34,629 nt of DNA from Nautiliaceae bacterium. Lineage in GTDB: Bacteria; Campylobacterota; Campylobacteria; Campylobacterales; Nautiliaceae. Made by a program: the position numbers and the translations under genes. The notes beneath the pieces are model-generated. The model saw nothing but the letters and a program-made list of their open reading frames with translations. It did no database searches and was not told where the DNA came from. The DNA lies in NCBI GenBank assembly GCA_027038555.1, contig JALVVX010000032.1, forward strand, positions 1 to 34,629, in the 5' to 3' direction. Every line of letters begins with the position of its first letter. Positions within the stretch are counted from its first letter, which is position 1. Shown here one piece after another: positions 14,759 to 24,177 of the stretch.

Positions 14759-16063
14759 TTGCTATTTGATAAAATTAAAAATCAGCTTAAAAGTGAAAAC
14801 TCTGTGAATTATAATAAATTTATAAAAAATTTGGAATTCGATGAAGATGCAAGTGATTCCGCAAGACTTGTAATAAAAGCACCTAATATCTTTATAGCAA
14901 ATTACGTAAAAAGAAAATATACCAAAAAAATACTTGACCTTTATAAAAAAGAAACAGGGCTTGATGCAGTTTTGGAAGTAATTACAAAAGAAATTAAACC
15001 AAAAAAATTTGAAGAATATGAAGAGATAATATCAACACCATCAGTTTTGATACCTGAGTATACATTCGAAAGTTTTATTACAGGTCCTTCAAATCAATTC
15101 GCCTACTCAGCCGCAAAAAGCGTAGCTGAAAATCCTGGAAGAAGCTACAATCCGCTCTTTATTTACGGAGGTGTGGGACTTGGTAAAACTCATCTTATCC
15201 AGGCTATCGGGAATTACCTAAAAAACAGACTCAAAGTCATATATGTTACAAGCGAACAGTTTATGAATGAATTCAGAGAAAACGTTCGAAACCACACAAT
15301 GGACAGGTTTCATGAAAAATATAGAAATTGCGATGTTTTATTAATAGATGATGTGCAGTTTTTCGCCCAAAAGGAACAAACCCAAGAAGAATTTTTTCAT
15401 ACATTTAATGAACTTTACAATCAAAAAAAACAAATTTGCCTAACAGCTGACAGACCTCCTAAAAAACTTCATGATTTGGTAGATAGACTAAGAAACCGTT
15501 TTGAAGCCGGACTTATAGCCGATATTCAACCTCCTGAACTGGAAACGAAAATAGAAATTATCAGAAAAAAATGCGAAATAAACGGAATTTATCTGCCAGA
15601 TGATGTAATAGAATTTATAGCTACAAAACTTGATAGCAATATTAGAGAAATTGAAGGAATGATAGTAAAATTACACGCCCTTGCTAAACTTCTCGGAGTT
15701 AATGAAATAACAATAGATTTTGCAAAACAAGCACTTAAAGAGCACATAAAAGATAAAAAAGAAAAAATTACGCTTGAAGACATAATCGAGCTTATTGCAA
15801 AAGAGTTCAATATAAAACCAAGCGAAATAACATCAAAAAGCAGAAACCAAAATATTGTAGCGGCAAGAAGAACTGCAATTTATTTGGCAAGAGAATTCAC
15901 AAAAGAATCGACACCTACAATTGCAAAATATTTCGGACTTAAAGACCATAGTGCAGTAAGTCATTCAATAAAAGCTTTTAATAAAAAATTAAATGAAGAT
16001 AATGATTTCAGAATCAAAATAGAAGAGCTGAAAAATAAAATATTAATCAAAAAAGGTGAATGA
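14759..16063 (+). CDS. dnaA: Chromosomal replication initiator DnaA
   Basis: This 434-aa AAA+ initiator begins MLFDKIKNQLKS. Domain I spans about residues 1-80; a short linker follows; domain III has Walker A GGVGLGKTHL and Walker B VLLIDDVQF; domain IV ends with the DNA-binding signature AARRTAIYLAREFT and KDHSAVSHSIKAF. The frame is open back to GTG 14726, but that codon sits inside a DnaA box with no ribosome site, whereas TTG 14759 has AAAAGG seven bases ahead and gives the usual N-terminus. It is the first gene of the rightward arm. Confidence 0.95.
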   Translation: MLFDKIKNQLKSENSVNYNKFIKNLEFDEDASDSARLVIKAPNIFIANYVKRKYTKKILDLYKKETGLDAVLEVITKEIKPKKFEEYEEIISTPSVLIPEYTFESFITGPSNQFAYSAAKSVAENPGRSYNPLFIYGGVGLGKTHLIQAIGNYLKNRLKVIYVTSEQFMNEFRENVRNHTMDRFHEKYRNCDVLLIDDVQFFAQKEQTQEEFFHTFNELYNQKKQICLTADRPPKKLHDLVDRLRNRFEAGLIADIQPPELETKIEIIRKKCEINGIYLPDDVIEFIATKLDSNIREIEGMIVKLHALAKLLGVNEITIDFAKQALKEHIKDKKEKITLEDIIELIAKEFNIKPSEITSKSRNQNIVAARRTAIYLAREFTKESTPTIAKYFGLKDHSAVSHSIKAFNKKLNEDNDFRIKIEELKNKILIKKGE

Positions 16064-16175
16064 AGTGAATATAAAAGTTTTTCACATTCACTGCCGTTTT
16101 TTACAAATACCGGGTGTTTTAAAGTTTTTTCACCTATTCAACATAAACTACTATTACTACTATAAGAATTTAAAA
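16055..16175. other. oriC: Origin part 2: DnaA boxes and unwinding region between dnaA and dnaN
   Basis: In order rightward: minus-strand boxes GGTGAATGA (16055-16063) and AGTGAATAT (16064-16072), plus-strand TTTTTCACA (16078-16086), a more GC-rich patch with ACCGGGTG, TTTTTCACC (16126-16134), CTATTCAAC (16134-16142), then a CTA trinucleotide run and the AT-rich ATAAGAATTTAAAAC. This box-trio-AT-rich order is the basal unwinding layout known from Bacillus, so this side is the likely melting site. Confidence 0.75.
16148..16162. other. DnaA-trio array
   Basis: The plus strand reads CTA CTA TTA CTA CTA. The complementary strand read 3' to 5' is GAT GAT AAT GAT GAT, five consecutive matches to the DnaA-trio rule 3'-(G/A)A(T/A). 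It begins five bases after the last DnaA-like box and runs into AT-rich DNA. Confidence 0.7.
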
Positions 16176-16188
16176 CAAAGGAGAAATC

Positions 16189-17241
16189 ATGCATATTAAA
16201 ATCCAAAAACCGGTCTTTGAAAGTATTGTAAATCAAGTTGTACCGTTTACAGAGAAAAAAGATAATACACAGATAACATCTCATGTACTTATTATAGCCG
16301 ATGAAAATCTTATACTAAAAGCAACCGATAAAGAAATTGGAATAAAAATAAAAACAGAAGCCCAAATTTTGCAAAAAGGTAAAATTACAATAAATGCAAA
16401 AAAACTAAACGATATTATCAAAGCACTTCAAAATAAAGAAATAGAAATAAAAAAAGAAAACGATACGATAGTAATAACACAAGATACTTCCGTTTATAAA
16501 CTCTCCACATTCAATGCAGACGAATTTCCGGAATTTCCAAATCCCAATGATTTGAACGAACTTCAAATAAAAAATGAGGAATTTACAGACGCAATTAAAA
16601 AAATATTCCCGGTAATTGATAATAACAATCCCAAATATGAACTAAACGGGGCACTTTTTGATATAAAAGAAAACACTAACTTCGTATCGACCGATACAAG
16701 AAGACTTGCACTTTATAAATCTAATGCAAAAGGAAAAGAAGCAAAAATAATTGTTCCCAAAAGAGCAATAAGCGAAATAAAAAGAATTTTCAATAATGAT
16801 ATGAAAATATATTATGATGACATTTATTTGATATTAAAAGACGAGAATATTATGTTTTTCACAAAACTAATAAATGGTAAATATCCGACATATGAGAAAA
16901 TCATACCGCAAAGTTTTAAATATGAATTAACTTTACCTAAAAATGAGTTTATATCGCATCTTAAACAAATAAGCGTTATTTCAAACGAAGTAAAAATCAA
17001 TATAAAAAAAGATGAAATTATTTTTGAGAGTTTTGGTGACGAAACAATGGAAGCAAAAACAAGTTTTAAAATAAATACGAATATTGATGAATTCAATTTT
17101 GCTGTAAACAGTAGATATTTATTAGACTTTTTAAATACTATAAACAACGAAAATTTTGATTTGTGTCTTAATGAACCTAATATACCTTTTGAACTAAAAG
17201 ACGGCAATTTCATAACAATAGTAATGCCTCTTAATATTTGA
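16189..17241 (+). CDS. dnaN: DNA polymerase III beta subunit (sliding clamp)
   Basis: This 350-aa protein has the three-domain clamp architecture. The start MHIKIQKPVFESIVNQVVPF corresponds to the first clamp domain, VSTDTRRLALYK in the middle is the family's conserved stretch, and the C-terminal GNFITIVMPLNI ends with the expected MPL-type tail. It tethers Pol III to DNA and also docks other repair and replication proteins. AAAGGAG lies seven bases ahead of the ATG. Its stop codon supplies the TGA of the gyrB extended -10. Confidence 0.95.
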   Translation: MHIKIQKPVFESIVNQVVPFTEKKDNTQITSHVLIIADENLILKATDKEIGIKIKTEAQILQKGKITINAKKLNDIIKALQNKEIEIKKENDTIVITQDTSVYKLSTFNADEFPEFPNPNDLNELQIKNEEFTDAIKKIFPVIDNNNPKYELNGALFDIKENTNFVSTDTRRLALYKSNAKGKEAKIIVPKRAISEIKRIFNNDMKIYYDDIYLILKDENIMFFTKLINGKYPTYEKIIPQSFKYELTLPKNEFISHLKQISVISNEVKINIKKDEIIFESFGDETMEAKTSFKINTNIDEFNFAVNSRYLLDFLNTINNENFDLCLNEPNIPFELKDGNFITIVMPLNI

Positions 17242-17247
17242 TATAAT
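17239..17247 (+). promoter_or_regulatory. Extended -10 promoter of gyrB, overlapping the dnaN stop
   Basis: TGATATAAT; its first three bases are the dnaN stop codon. The gyrB ATG lies 26 bases after it, with AAAAAGGA between. gyrB can therefore be transcribed separately from dnaN, for instance in response to supercoiling. Confidence 0.6.
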
Positions 17248-17272
17248 ATTAAAAATCTCAAAAAGGAATTTA

Positions 17273-19549
17273 ATGGCAAATTACGGTGCAGAAAATATTA
17301 AAGTCTTAAAAGGACTTGAAGCTGTAAGAAAAAGACCGGGGATGTATATCGGTGATACATCACTCAAAGGTCTTCATCATCTAATTTATGAAGTGGTAGA
17401 TAACTCAATCGATGAAGCAATGGCAGGTTATGCTACTGAAATAAAAGTTAAAATCAACAAAGACGGAAGTGTAACAATATCAGATAATGGTAGAGGAATT
17501 CCAGTTGATATACATCCTCAGGAAAAAATTCCGGCGGCGACAGTTGTTCTTACCGTACTTCATGCCGGAGGAAAATTTGATAATAAAACATATAAAGTAT
17601 CAGGTGGTCTTCACGGTGTTGGTGTATCTGTCGTAAATGCACTTAGTAAAAAACTTATAATGACAATCAAAAGAGACGGTAAAATTTACAAACAGGAATT
17701 TGAAAGAGGCAAACCGGTAACTGATCTTGAAGTAATAGGGAATACAAACAGAACCGGTACGACTATTCAGTTTTGGCCTGATGAGGAAATTTTTGAAACA
17801 ACAGAATTTAAAAGCGATATTTTAAGAAAAAGACTTAAAGAACTTGCTTATTTAAATCCTAATATTACAATCTATTTTGAAAATGAAATTGACGGAGTAA
17901 AAGAAGTTTATCATTTTGAAGGCGGAATTAAAGATTTCGTAAAGACTTTGACAAATAAAGAATGTATAACTGATGTAATTTATTACAACGAGCATTATTC
18001 TGACGAAGAAAAGGCGCTTGATGTTGAGGTGGCTCTTTGTTATGATAGCGGGTATGATGAAAAAGTACTCAGTTTTGTAAATAATATCCGAACACCTGAG
18101 GGCGGAACACATGAAAGCGGATTTAAAGCCGGACTTAGCAAGGCTGTAATTAACTATATAAACAAAAATATGAAGTTAAAAGACAATATTAAAATAACTG
18201 GTGATGACGTAAAAGAAGGGCTTAACGCAATAGTTAGTGTAAAAATGAGCGAGCCTCAGTTTGAAGGTCAGACAAAAGGAAAACTTGGAAGCTCTTACGT
18301 AAAACCTATCGTTCAAAAAGTAACTTATGAATACTTAACAAGATATTTTGAAGAAAACCCTAATACTGCCAAACTCATAGCTGAAAAAGCAATTGCAGCG
18401 GCAAGAAGTAGAATAGCAGCTAAAAAAGCAAGAGATTTAACAAGAAAACAGGCAAAAGTAGGGGTTGGAACACTTCCCGGGAAACTTGCTGATTGTCAGA
18501 CAAAAAATGCGGATGAAGCGGAACTTTATTTGGTTGAAGGGGATAGTGCGGGAGGAAGTGCAAAACAAGGAAGAGATAGATATTTTCAAGCAATACTTCC
18601 GCTTAGAGGAAAAATTCTTAATACTCAAAAATCAAGCGATGCCAAAGCACTTAGTAGCGAAGAGATTAAAAATATAATTACAGCACTTGGTACCGGAATA
18701 GGGCAGGATTTTGACGCGGATAAAACAAGATATAAAAAAATCATAATAATGACGGATGCCGATGTTGACGGAAGCCATATTCAAACATTAATTATGACAT
18801 TTTTCTTTAATCATTTAAGAGAATTAATTGAGAGAGGTTATTTATATATTGCTCAGCCGCCTCTATACAGATATAAAAAAGGAAAAGTTGAAAAATACCT
18901 AAAAGACGATAAAGAACTTAACGAATTTTTAATAGAACAAGGTATTAATTCCATTGAAATTGAAGGTGTGGGAAAACCTGAACTTAAAGAACTTTTAAAA
19001 AATGCGGCTTATTATAAATTATTGCTTGAAAAACTTACAAACAGGTTTAATATTCCGGAGGTTATCAGATTTTTGATTGAAAATGGGAATCTTGACGAAA
19101 TGGAAGAGTATCTTAAAAAATTCGGGTTTAATATTGTTTCAAAACATGACAATCATTACTATATTCAGACAAATAGGGGTTTAGAAGAAATAACAATTGA
19201 CGATAAATTATTAAACCACCCTTTGTTTATAGAAGCCAAAAAAGTTTACGAAAAACTAAAAGAGTATAAAGACTTGGTAAAAGGTGATTATCTTGAACTT
19301 CTAAACGAAGTGATTGATAAAGCAAGAAAAGGAGCCCATATCCAAAGATACAAAGGTCTTGGTGAGATGAATCCTGACCAGCTTTGGGATACTACTATGG
19401 ACCCTGAAAACAGAACGCTTATTCAAGTAACGCTTGAAGATGCGGAAAATGCCGCCAAACAATTTGAATTGTTTATGGGCAGTGAAGTTGGACCAAGAAG
19501 AGAATTTATTCAGGCTAATGCAAAAGAGGTGGAAAATATCGACGTATAA
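17273..19549 (+). CDS. gyrB: DNA gyrase subunit B
   Basis: This 758-aa ATPase subunit of gyrase introduces negative supercoils together with GyrA. The GHKL ATP site shows as ISDNGRGIPVD and GGLHGVGVSVVNA. The TOPRIM metal site shows as VEGDSAGGSAKQGRDR and IIMTDADVDGSHIQ. The C-terminal tail has the conserved RYKGLGEMNPDQLWDTTMDP. Residues about 550-690 contain the usual insert of Gram-negative enzymes. It follows dnaN on the same strand but has its own promoter. Confidence 0.97.
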   Translation: MANYGAENIKVLKGLEAVRKRPGMYIGDTSLKGLHHLIYEVVDNSIDEAMAGYATEIKVKINKDGSVTISDNGRGIPVDIHPQEKIPAATVVLTVLHAGGKFDNKTYKVSGGLHGVGVSVVNALSKKLIMTIKRDGKIYKQEFERGKPVTDLEVIGNTNRTGTTIQFWPDEEIFETTEFKSDILRKRLKELAYLNPNITIYFENEIDGVKEVYHFEGGIKDFVKTLTNKECITDVIYYNEHYSDEEKALDVEVALCYDSGYDEKVLSFVNNIRTPEGGTHESGFKAGLSKAVINYINKNMKLKDNIKITGDDVKEGLNAIVSVKMSEPQFEGQTKGKLGSSYVKPIVQKVTYEYLTRYFEENPNTAKLIAEKAIAAARSRIAAKKARDLTRKQAKVGVGTLPGKLADCQTKNADEAELYLVEGDSAGGSAKQGRDRYFQAILPLRGKILNTQKSSDAKALSSEEIKNIITALGTGIGQDFDADKTRYKKIIIMTDADVDGSHIQTLIMTFFFNHLRELIERGYLYIAQPPLYRYKKGKVEKYLKDDKELNEFLIEQGINSIEIEGVGKPELKELLKNAAYYKLLLEKLTNRFNIPEVIRFLIENGNLDEMEEYLKKFGFNIVSKHDNHYYIQTNRGLEEITIDDKLLNHPLFIEAKKVYEKLKEYKDLVKGDYLELLNEVIDKARKGAHIQRYKGLGEMNPDQLWDTTMDPENRTLIQVTLEDAENAAKQFELFMGSEVGPRREFIQANAKEVENIDV

Positions 19550-19561
19550 AGGGATTAACCG

Positions 19562-21445
19562 ATGAGCCTTTTTAAAAAGTTTGTTTTGTGGTTTGGAAGT
19601 ATTGTATTGGTGTTTTTGCTGGTTTTTGTCAGTGTTTATTTTGGTGTAAGAAAAATTGAAAATTCAAAAGAGGTTTTTAATGATCAGGTTGTTTTAAAAG
19701 ATCTTGTTTATAATTTGAATCTCGCGGAAAAAGACTTTTTTTTAAAAGAAGATAAGCAGAGTGAGAATATCGTATGGAATTACATAAATAAAATCAAAGA
19801 CCATATAGAAAACACTCAGGGAAGCTTGGAAGAAGATATTGGAATGCCGGCTGATATAAAAGGATTTGAGAAGGTTTTTTCAAAATATGTAAGAGCTGTT
19901 GATCTTGAAAACAAATATGAAGAAGATGCTCATAAAAATCTTAATAAAGCTAAAAAAGCCTCTGAAATGTTAAGAAACGAGGCTTTAAAACAGCTTGAAA
20001 GCCTAAAAGGTGAATTAAGAGATGATATTGAAACTCTGAAAGATCAGATTTTTTTACTTGACAGGGTAACGGAAATTAAAATAAAAGAAAAAGATTATCT
20101 GTTGTTTAGAGATGACAAATATTATAATCTTATTTTAAAACTTTTAAATGAAGTTCAGGTACATATAGAAAACACACCCGGAGATTTGGAAGAAAATGCT
20201 GGAATTCCCAAATATTTGAATAATTATAAAAATGATTTGATTAAGATTCATAAATATTTCAAACAAGAAGATAAGTACAGGGCAGAATTAAATCAATATT
20301 CTGATAATTTGTTAAACAAAGCAAATACTCTTTTAAACAATTCAAATCAGTGGATGGATGATGCAATTAAATCCATAAAAATAAGTCTTGGAATAATATT
20401 TGTTATTGCATTTGTTATTATGGGAATAATCTTGATTCTTATGAAAAAACAGATAATCGAAAGAATAAAAATATTAAGCGATAAAATGGAAGATTTGGCA
20501 GAGGGTGAAGGTGATCTTACAAAAGTTATTGAAGTCAAAGCAAATGATGAAATCGGTAAAATCGCCAGAAGTATTAATATTTTTATTGAAAAATTAAAAA
20601 ACATTATTCTTCATTTAAGACATTCCGTATCTGTTGCCGACAATGTTTCCAAAACTATTACGGAAAACAGTGTTGTGGTTTCAAATGCAGTAAAAGACCA
20701 GCAAAAAAGCATTGTAAAAATCAAAGGGTATATCGACAATATTAAAAACGATTTGGATCCTTCTGAAGAGAGTGTTAAAAAAACGGCGGAAGATATTAAA
20801 GAGACTCAAAAAGTTTTGGAAGATTTGGTTGAATCATTGAAAAAAGTTGTAAATGAAATTCATTCATCTGCAAATAAAGAAATTGAAACTGCAAATAAAG
20901 TAACTTCTTTGGCAGAGCAAACGGAACAAATTAAAGAGATTATAAGTATTATTAAAGAAATTGCAGATCAAACTAATTTGCTTGCACTTAATGCGGCGAT
21001 AGAAGCGGCAAGGGCCGGAGAACACGGAAGAGGATTTGCGGTAGTAGCGGATGAAGTTAGAAAACTTGCCGAAAAAACTCAAAAAAGCGCCGGTGAGATT
21101 GACAGTGTTATTCAGATGATAATTCAAAGTGTAGAAACCACAAAACAAGAAATTGAAGAAGTTGCTTCTAATTCTCAGCAAATTGCTGAATCTACTAATT
21201 TATTGGTAGAAAAAGCAGATAATACAAATTCAAAATTAAGAGATACAATAGAGCTTTCAAATGAGGCTATTGAAGAAACGATCAAAATTAACAATAATGT
21301 AAGATATTTAATTAAAGAAATCGATAATTTATTAAAAGATTCCGAAGTTACTGAAAAAATAGCAAAAGAACTTGAAAAAATTTCAAAAGAATTAAAAGAG
21401 ATTACAAGAGAAATTAATGAAGAAATAAATAAATTTAAGGTGTGA
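19562..21445 (+). CDS. Methyl-accepting chemotaxis protein with helical bimodular-type sensor
   Basis: This 627-aa transmembrane chemoreceptor has TM1 at about residues 7-28, a periplasmic sensor (29-270), TM2 (273-293), a HAMP domain with [12 protein letters not shown], and a cytoplasmic signalling hairpin containing [20 protein letters not shown] then [20 protein letters not shown]. The sensor has two related halves, each with EKD(F/Y)xL, then HIENTxGxLEE and an xGxP(A/K) turn, the style of the HBM sensor domain. No C-terminal CheR-docking pentapeptide is seen. It starts 12 bases after gyrB, an unusual partner. The ligand is unknown. Confidence 0.9.
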   Translation: MSLFKKFVLWFGSIVLVFLLVFVSVYFGVRKIENSKEVFNDQVVLKDLVYNLNLAEKDFFLKEDKQSENIVWNYINKIKDHIENTQGSLEEDIGMPADIKGFEKVFSKYVRAVDLENKYEEDAHKNLNKAKKASEMLRNEALKQLESLKGELRDDIETLKDQIFLLDRVTEIKIKEKDYLLFRDDKYYNLILKLLNEVQVHIENTPGDLEENAGIPKYLNNYKNDLIKIHKYFKQEDKYRAELNQYSDNLLNKANTLLNNSNQWMDDAIKSIKISLGIIFVIAFVIMGIILILMKKQIIERIKILSDKMEDLAEGEGDLTKVIEVKANDEIGKIARSINIFIEKLKNIILHLRHSVSVADNVSKTITENSVVVSNAVKDQQKSIVKIKGYIDNIKNDLDPSEESVKKTAEDIKETQKVLEDLVESLKKVVNEIHSSANKEIETANKVTSLAEQTEQIKEIISIIKEIADQTNLLALNAAIEAARAGEHGRGFAVVADEVRKLAEKTQKSAGEIDSVIQMIIQSVETTKQEIEEVASNSQQIAESTNLLVEKADNTNSKLRDTIELSNEAIEETIKINNNVRYLIKEIDNLLKDSEVTEKIAKELEKISKELKEITREINEEINKFKV

Positions 21446-21447
21446 TA

Positions 21448-21834
21448 ATGAGATACGGAGAAAAAGAAATAGTGGAATTCAGTCCTGATAAAATGGAAAT
21501 ATGGCCTAATAAAAACAAAAAAAACTATAAAATCAAAATAACCTTGCCTGAATTTATGTGTAAATGTCCGCGCTCAGGTTATCCTGATTTTGCGACAGTG
21601 TATCTTGAATATATTCCTGATGAATGGGTAGTTGAACTTAAAGCTTTAAAACTATATATCAACTCGTTTATGAATAGATACATCTCCCATGAAGATAGTG
21701 CAAATGAAATTTTTGATACTTTATATAATAAACTAAAACCTAAATGGATGAAAATTGTAATGGATTTTAATCCAAGAGGTAACGTTCATACTGTAATAGA
21801 AATAGATAGCGATACATTTCAAAAAGAAATTTAA
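21448..21834 (+). CDS. queF: NADPH-dependent preQ0 reductase QueF
   Basis: This 128-aa unimodular QueF reduces the nitrile of preQ0 to preQ1 in queuosine synthesis. FMCKCPRSGYPDF holds the nucleophilic Cys (C40) and D47; ELKALKLYINSF is the family's NADPH-binding motif; RYISHED carries the substrate Glu/His. A GTG two codons earlier is in frame, but ATG 21448 has AAGG at a better distance. The start follows the chemoreceptor stop by two bases. With queH at 27999 the window holds two steps of the queuosine pathway. Confidence 0.93.
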   Translation: MRYGEKEIVEFSPDKMEIWPNKNKKNYKIKITLPEFMCKCPRSGYPDFATVYLEYIPDEWVVELKALKLYINSFMNRYISHEDSANEIFDTLYNKLKPKWMKIVMDFNPRGNVHTVIEIDSDTFQKEI

Positions 21835-21843
21835 CTTCTTTTT

Positions 21844-21852
21844 TGCTACAAT
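21844..21852 (+). promoter_or_regulatory. Candidate extended -10 of thyX
   Basis: TGCTACAAT matches TGnTATAAT with one change and lies 18 bases ahead of the thyX ATG. It sits in the inverted repeat TTTTTGCTA-CAAT-TAGCAAAAA, which might instead be part of a terminator for queF. Confidence 0.35.
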
Positions 21853-21869
21853 TAGCAAAAAGGCTCTTT

Positions 21870-23219
21870 ATGAAAGTAACTGCTCTGAATTCTTTATACA
21901 AGCCAACGGATATAGCAGTAGGAAGCGCAAGAAGTTGTTATTTTGGTAAAAATATCGTAACTCCCGAGAGTGCTGCTGGGTGGGATAAAAAAAACGACCT
22001 TTTGAATTCAATATTTAAAGCGGGACATCATACAACTTTAATGCATTATAATTTTACGTTTTTGATTGAGGGAATGAGCCGCCTTTTAATTTGGAGGCTT
22101 TTGCATTCTCATCCTTTTTACAATTCCGAACAGGTATCTCAAAGATACGCAAAAATGAAAATCGATAATTTTACATACCCGAAAAATGCTCAAAAGGCTA
22201 AATGGCAAAATTATTATCAAAAAATGTTTGAATATTATGAAAAACTGATTGAACTTTTAACACCTGAAATTGAAAAAGTGCTTCCAAAATTCAAAAAAAA
22301 AGAAGCTACTAAAAGAGCTCAGGAATTTGCAAGATATCTGCTTCCTCTTGGAATGAATGCACATCTTTACCATACAATAAATGTAATTACGGCTCTAAGA
22401 TACATTACAGCCATTAAATCAATCCCGGAAGCAAAGGATGAAGCTGAAGAGTTTATAAGACAGATAGAAAGAGAAATGCTTAAAATCGATAAGGATTTAG
22501 AGCCTTTAATTGAATTTGCCAAAAATGCTCCTTCAAAATTTCCTAATATTAATATAGAAAAAATTAAAAAAGAAAAAAATATCAAAAAAGATGTTGAGGT
22601 TTTTGATATAGTTGATTATGATTTTGAACTCAATGAAAATTACGCAGGAGTTTTGAGACTCTCAAACATATGGCTTGATGAAAGTATCTTAGGAAGTTTT
22701 AATTCTTATATAAAACTATCTCTATCTGCTGATGCTCAAAATCAAAGACACCGCCGCTCACCTGCTGTTAGAGCAAAGTTAGAAGATATTTACAAAAGGG
22801 ATTTTTACACTCCTCTAATTATAAAACAAAATAAAGAAATTGAAAAACTTTATAATGAAGCAGTTGAATTTTCATATGATTTTTTTGAAAAACAAAAAGA
22901 AATTCTTGGATTTGGCGAAGCGGCATATGCTCTTTTAAATGCACACAATATTGAAATAATAGAGCATGATGATTTTAATGAATTCGCCCATAAAGCTCAA
23001 ATGAGACTATGCTATAACGCACAAGAAGAGATTTTTGATATAACTTATAAGCAGGTAAAAGAGTTAAAAGAAAAAGGAGTAAAAGCGGCTGATAAATTCC
23101 TGCCACCTTGCACAATAAGAAAAATGCAAGATATAAAACCCGTTTGTCCTGAGGGTGAGAGATTTTGCGGTGTTAAAGTTTGGAAACTTGATTTTGATGA
23201 ATATGAAAGGCTTATTTGA
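21870..23219 (+). CDS. thyX: Flavin-dependent thymidylate synthase ThyX, long two-lobed form
   Basis: This 449-aa protein is about twice the usual 210-260. ThyX methylates dUMP to dTMP with methylene-tetrahydrofolate, FAD and NADPH. The first half has GHHTTLMHYNFTFLIEGMSR and LLHSHPFYNSEQVSQRY; the second has LSADAQNQRHRRSPAVR (R293, H294, R295) and HKAQMRLCYNAQEEI. The hallmark RHR-x7-S is divided: the first half keeps the His and final Ser (H81, S90), the second keeps RHR. This suggests an internal duplication forming a pseudo-dimer. The C-terminus adds a Cys-containing tail (FLPPC and CPEGERFC). The ATG at 21870 was chosen for its position after the promoter. Confidence 0.85.
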   Translation: MKVTALNSLYKPTDIAVGSARSCYFGKNIVTPESAAGWDKKNDLLNSIFKAGHHTTLMHYNFTFLIEGMSRLLIWRLLHSHPFYNSEQVSQRYAKMKIDNFTYPKNAQKAKWQNYYQKMFEYYEKLIELLTPEIEKVLPKFKKKEATKRAQEFARYLLPLGMNAHLYHTINVITALRYITAIKSIPEAKDEAEEFIRQIEREMLKIDKDLEPLIEFAKNAPSKFPNINIEKIKKEKNIKKDVEVFDIVDYDFELNENYAGVLRLSNIWLDESILGSFNSYIKLSLSADAQNQRHRRSPAVRAKLEDIYKRDFYTPLIIKQNKEIEKLYNEAVEFSYDFFEKQKEILGFGEAAYALLNAHNIEIIEHDDFNEFAHKAQMRLCYNAQEEIFDITYKQVKELKEKGVKAADKFLPPCTIRKMQDIKPVCPEGERFCGVKVWKLDFDEYERLI

Positions 23220-24112
23220 TGGAGGAGATTTTTTTTGAAAGAATAAATAAAATAAATCCCAAAATTCTTGAAGGGCTTAAAGATAAAAAAGAGTTTTCTT
23301 TTAGGATAAATAGACATAAGGCTGATTTGGAAGCTATTGATGAGCTAAAAAAAGAAGGTTATAATCCAAAAAAAGTAGCTTGGAGTGATTATGTTTATAC
23401 TCTCCCGATTGAAGATAGAAAAAAAATTACAAAATCTGCTCCTTATACCCAAAATAAAATTTATATCCAAAACCTCTCTTCAATTATAGCTGCTAATTCT
23501 CTTGATATTGATGAAGACGACTGGGTGCTTGATTTGGCAGCGGCACCTGGTGGAAAAAGTCTTATTTTTAGCGAAAAAGCAAAAAAGGTTAGTGCCGTTG
23601 AGCCTGATAAAAAGAGATTTTTCAGAATGAAAAGAAATTTTAAAGAACACGGAGCAAAAAATATCCAAACATACAATAAAGACGGAAGATTTGTATATAA
23701 AGCCACGGGGGAGATGTTTGATAAAGTATTTCTTGATGCACCTTGTAGTAGTGAGGCTCATATAGAGCTTGATAAAGGAATTACTTGGTGGAATTTAAAA
23801 AGAGTAAGGCGTTTTTCTAAACTTCAAAAAGAACTTATGATTTCCGCTTTTGAAGCATTAAAACCGGGTGGAGAGATGATATATGCAACCTGTACATTTT
23901 CCCCAGAAGAAAACGAAGAAAATGTAGATTTTTTACTCAAAAAATATCCAAATGCCGAGATTTTAGAAGTAAATCTTCCAATTGATAATATTCAAGAGGG
24001 AATTACTAAATGGGAAGATAAAGAATTTAGCCCTGAGGTTAAAAAAGCCATTAGAATTCTGCCAAAAGATGCTTATAGTGGATTTTTCTTTTGTAAGATA
24101 AAGAAAAATTAA
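23219..24112 (+). CDS. RsmB/NOP-family RNA cytosine-C5 methyltransferase
   Basis: This 297-aa SAM-dependent methyltransferase carries the family's motifs: SAM loop LDLAAAPGGKS (about residues 103-113), DAPCSSEAH with the first catalytic Cys, and YATCTFSPEENEENV with the second. It forms m5C in rRNA or tRNA. The NusB-like RNA-binding domain of E. coli RsmB is absent, so the target site cannot be named; RsmF-like or archaeal-type enzymes are alternatives. ATG 23219 overlaps the thyX stop by one base (TGATG), so the two genes are translationally coupled. Confidence 0.85.
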   Translation: MEEIFFERINKINPKILEGLKDKKEFSFRINRHKADLEAIDELKKEGYNPKKVAWSDYVYTLPIEDRKKITKSAPYTQNKIYIQNLSSIIAANSLDIDEDDWVLDLAAAPGGKSLIFSEKAKKVSAVEPDKKRFFRMKRNFKEHGAKNIQTYNKDGRFVYKATGEMFDKVFLDAPCSSEAHIELDKGITWWNLKRVRRFSKLQKELMISAFEALKPGGEMIYATCTFSPEENEENVDFLLKKYPNAEILEVNLPIDNIQEGITKWEDKEFSPEVKKAIRILPKDAYSGFFFCKIKKN

Positions 24113-24177
24113 AAGCGCAATTTTATCCAAGATTTATTTTTGAGCTTTTTGTATTATACTCCCTAAAAAGGGTGTAT

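Noticed and set aside
21821-21843. AAAAAGAA/TTCTTTTT hairpin at the queF end as a terminator
   Set aside because: It has only one G-C pair and overlaps the stop codon; such A/T pairings are expected by chance in this composition.
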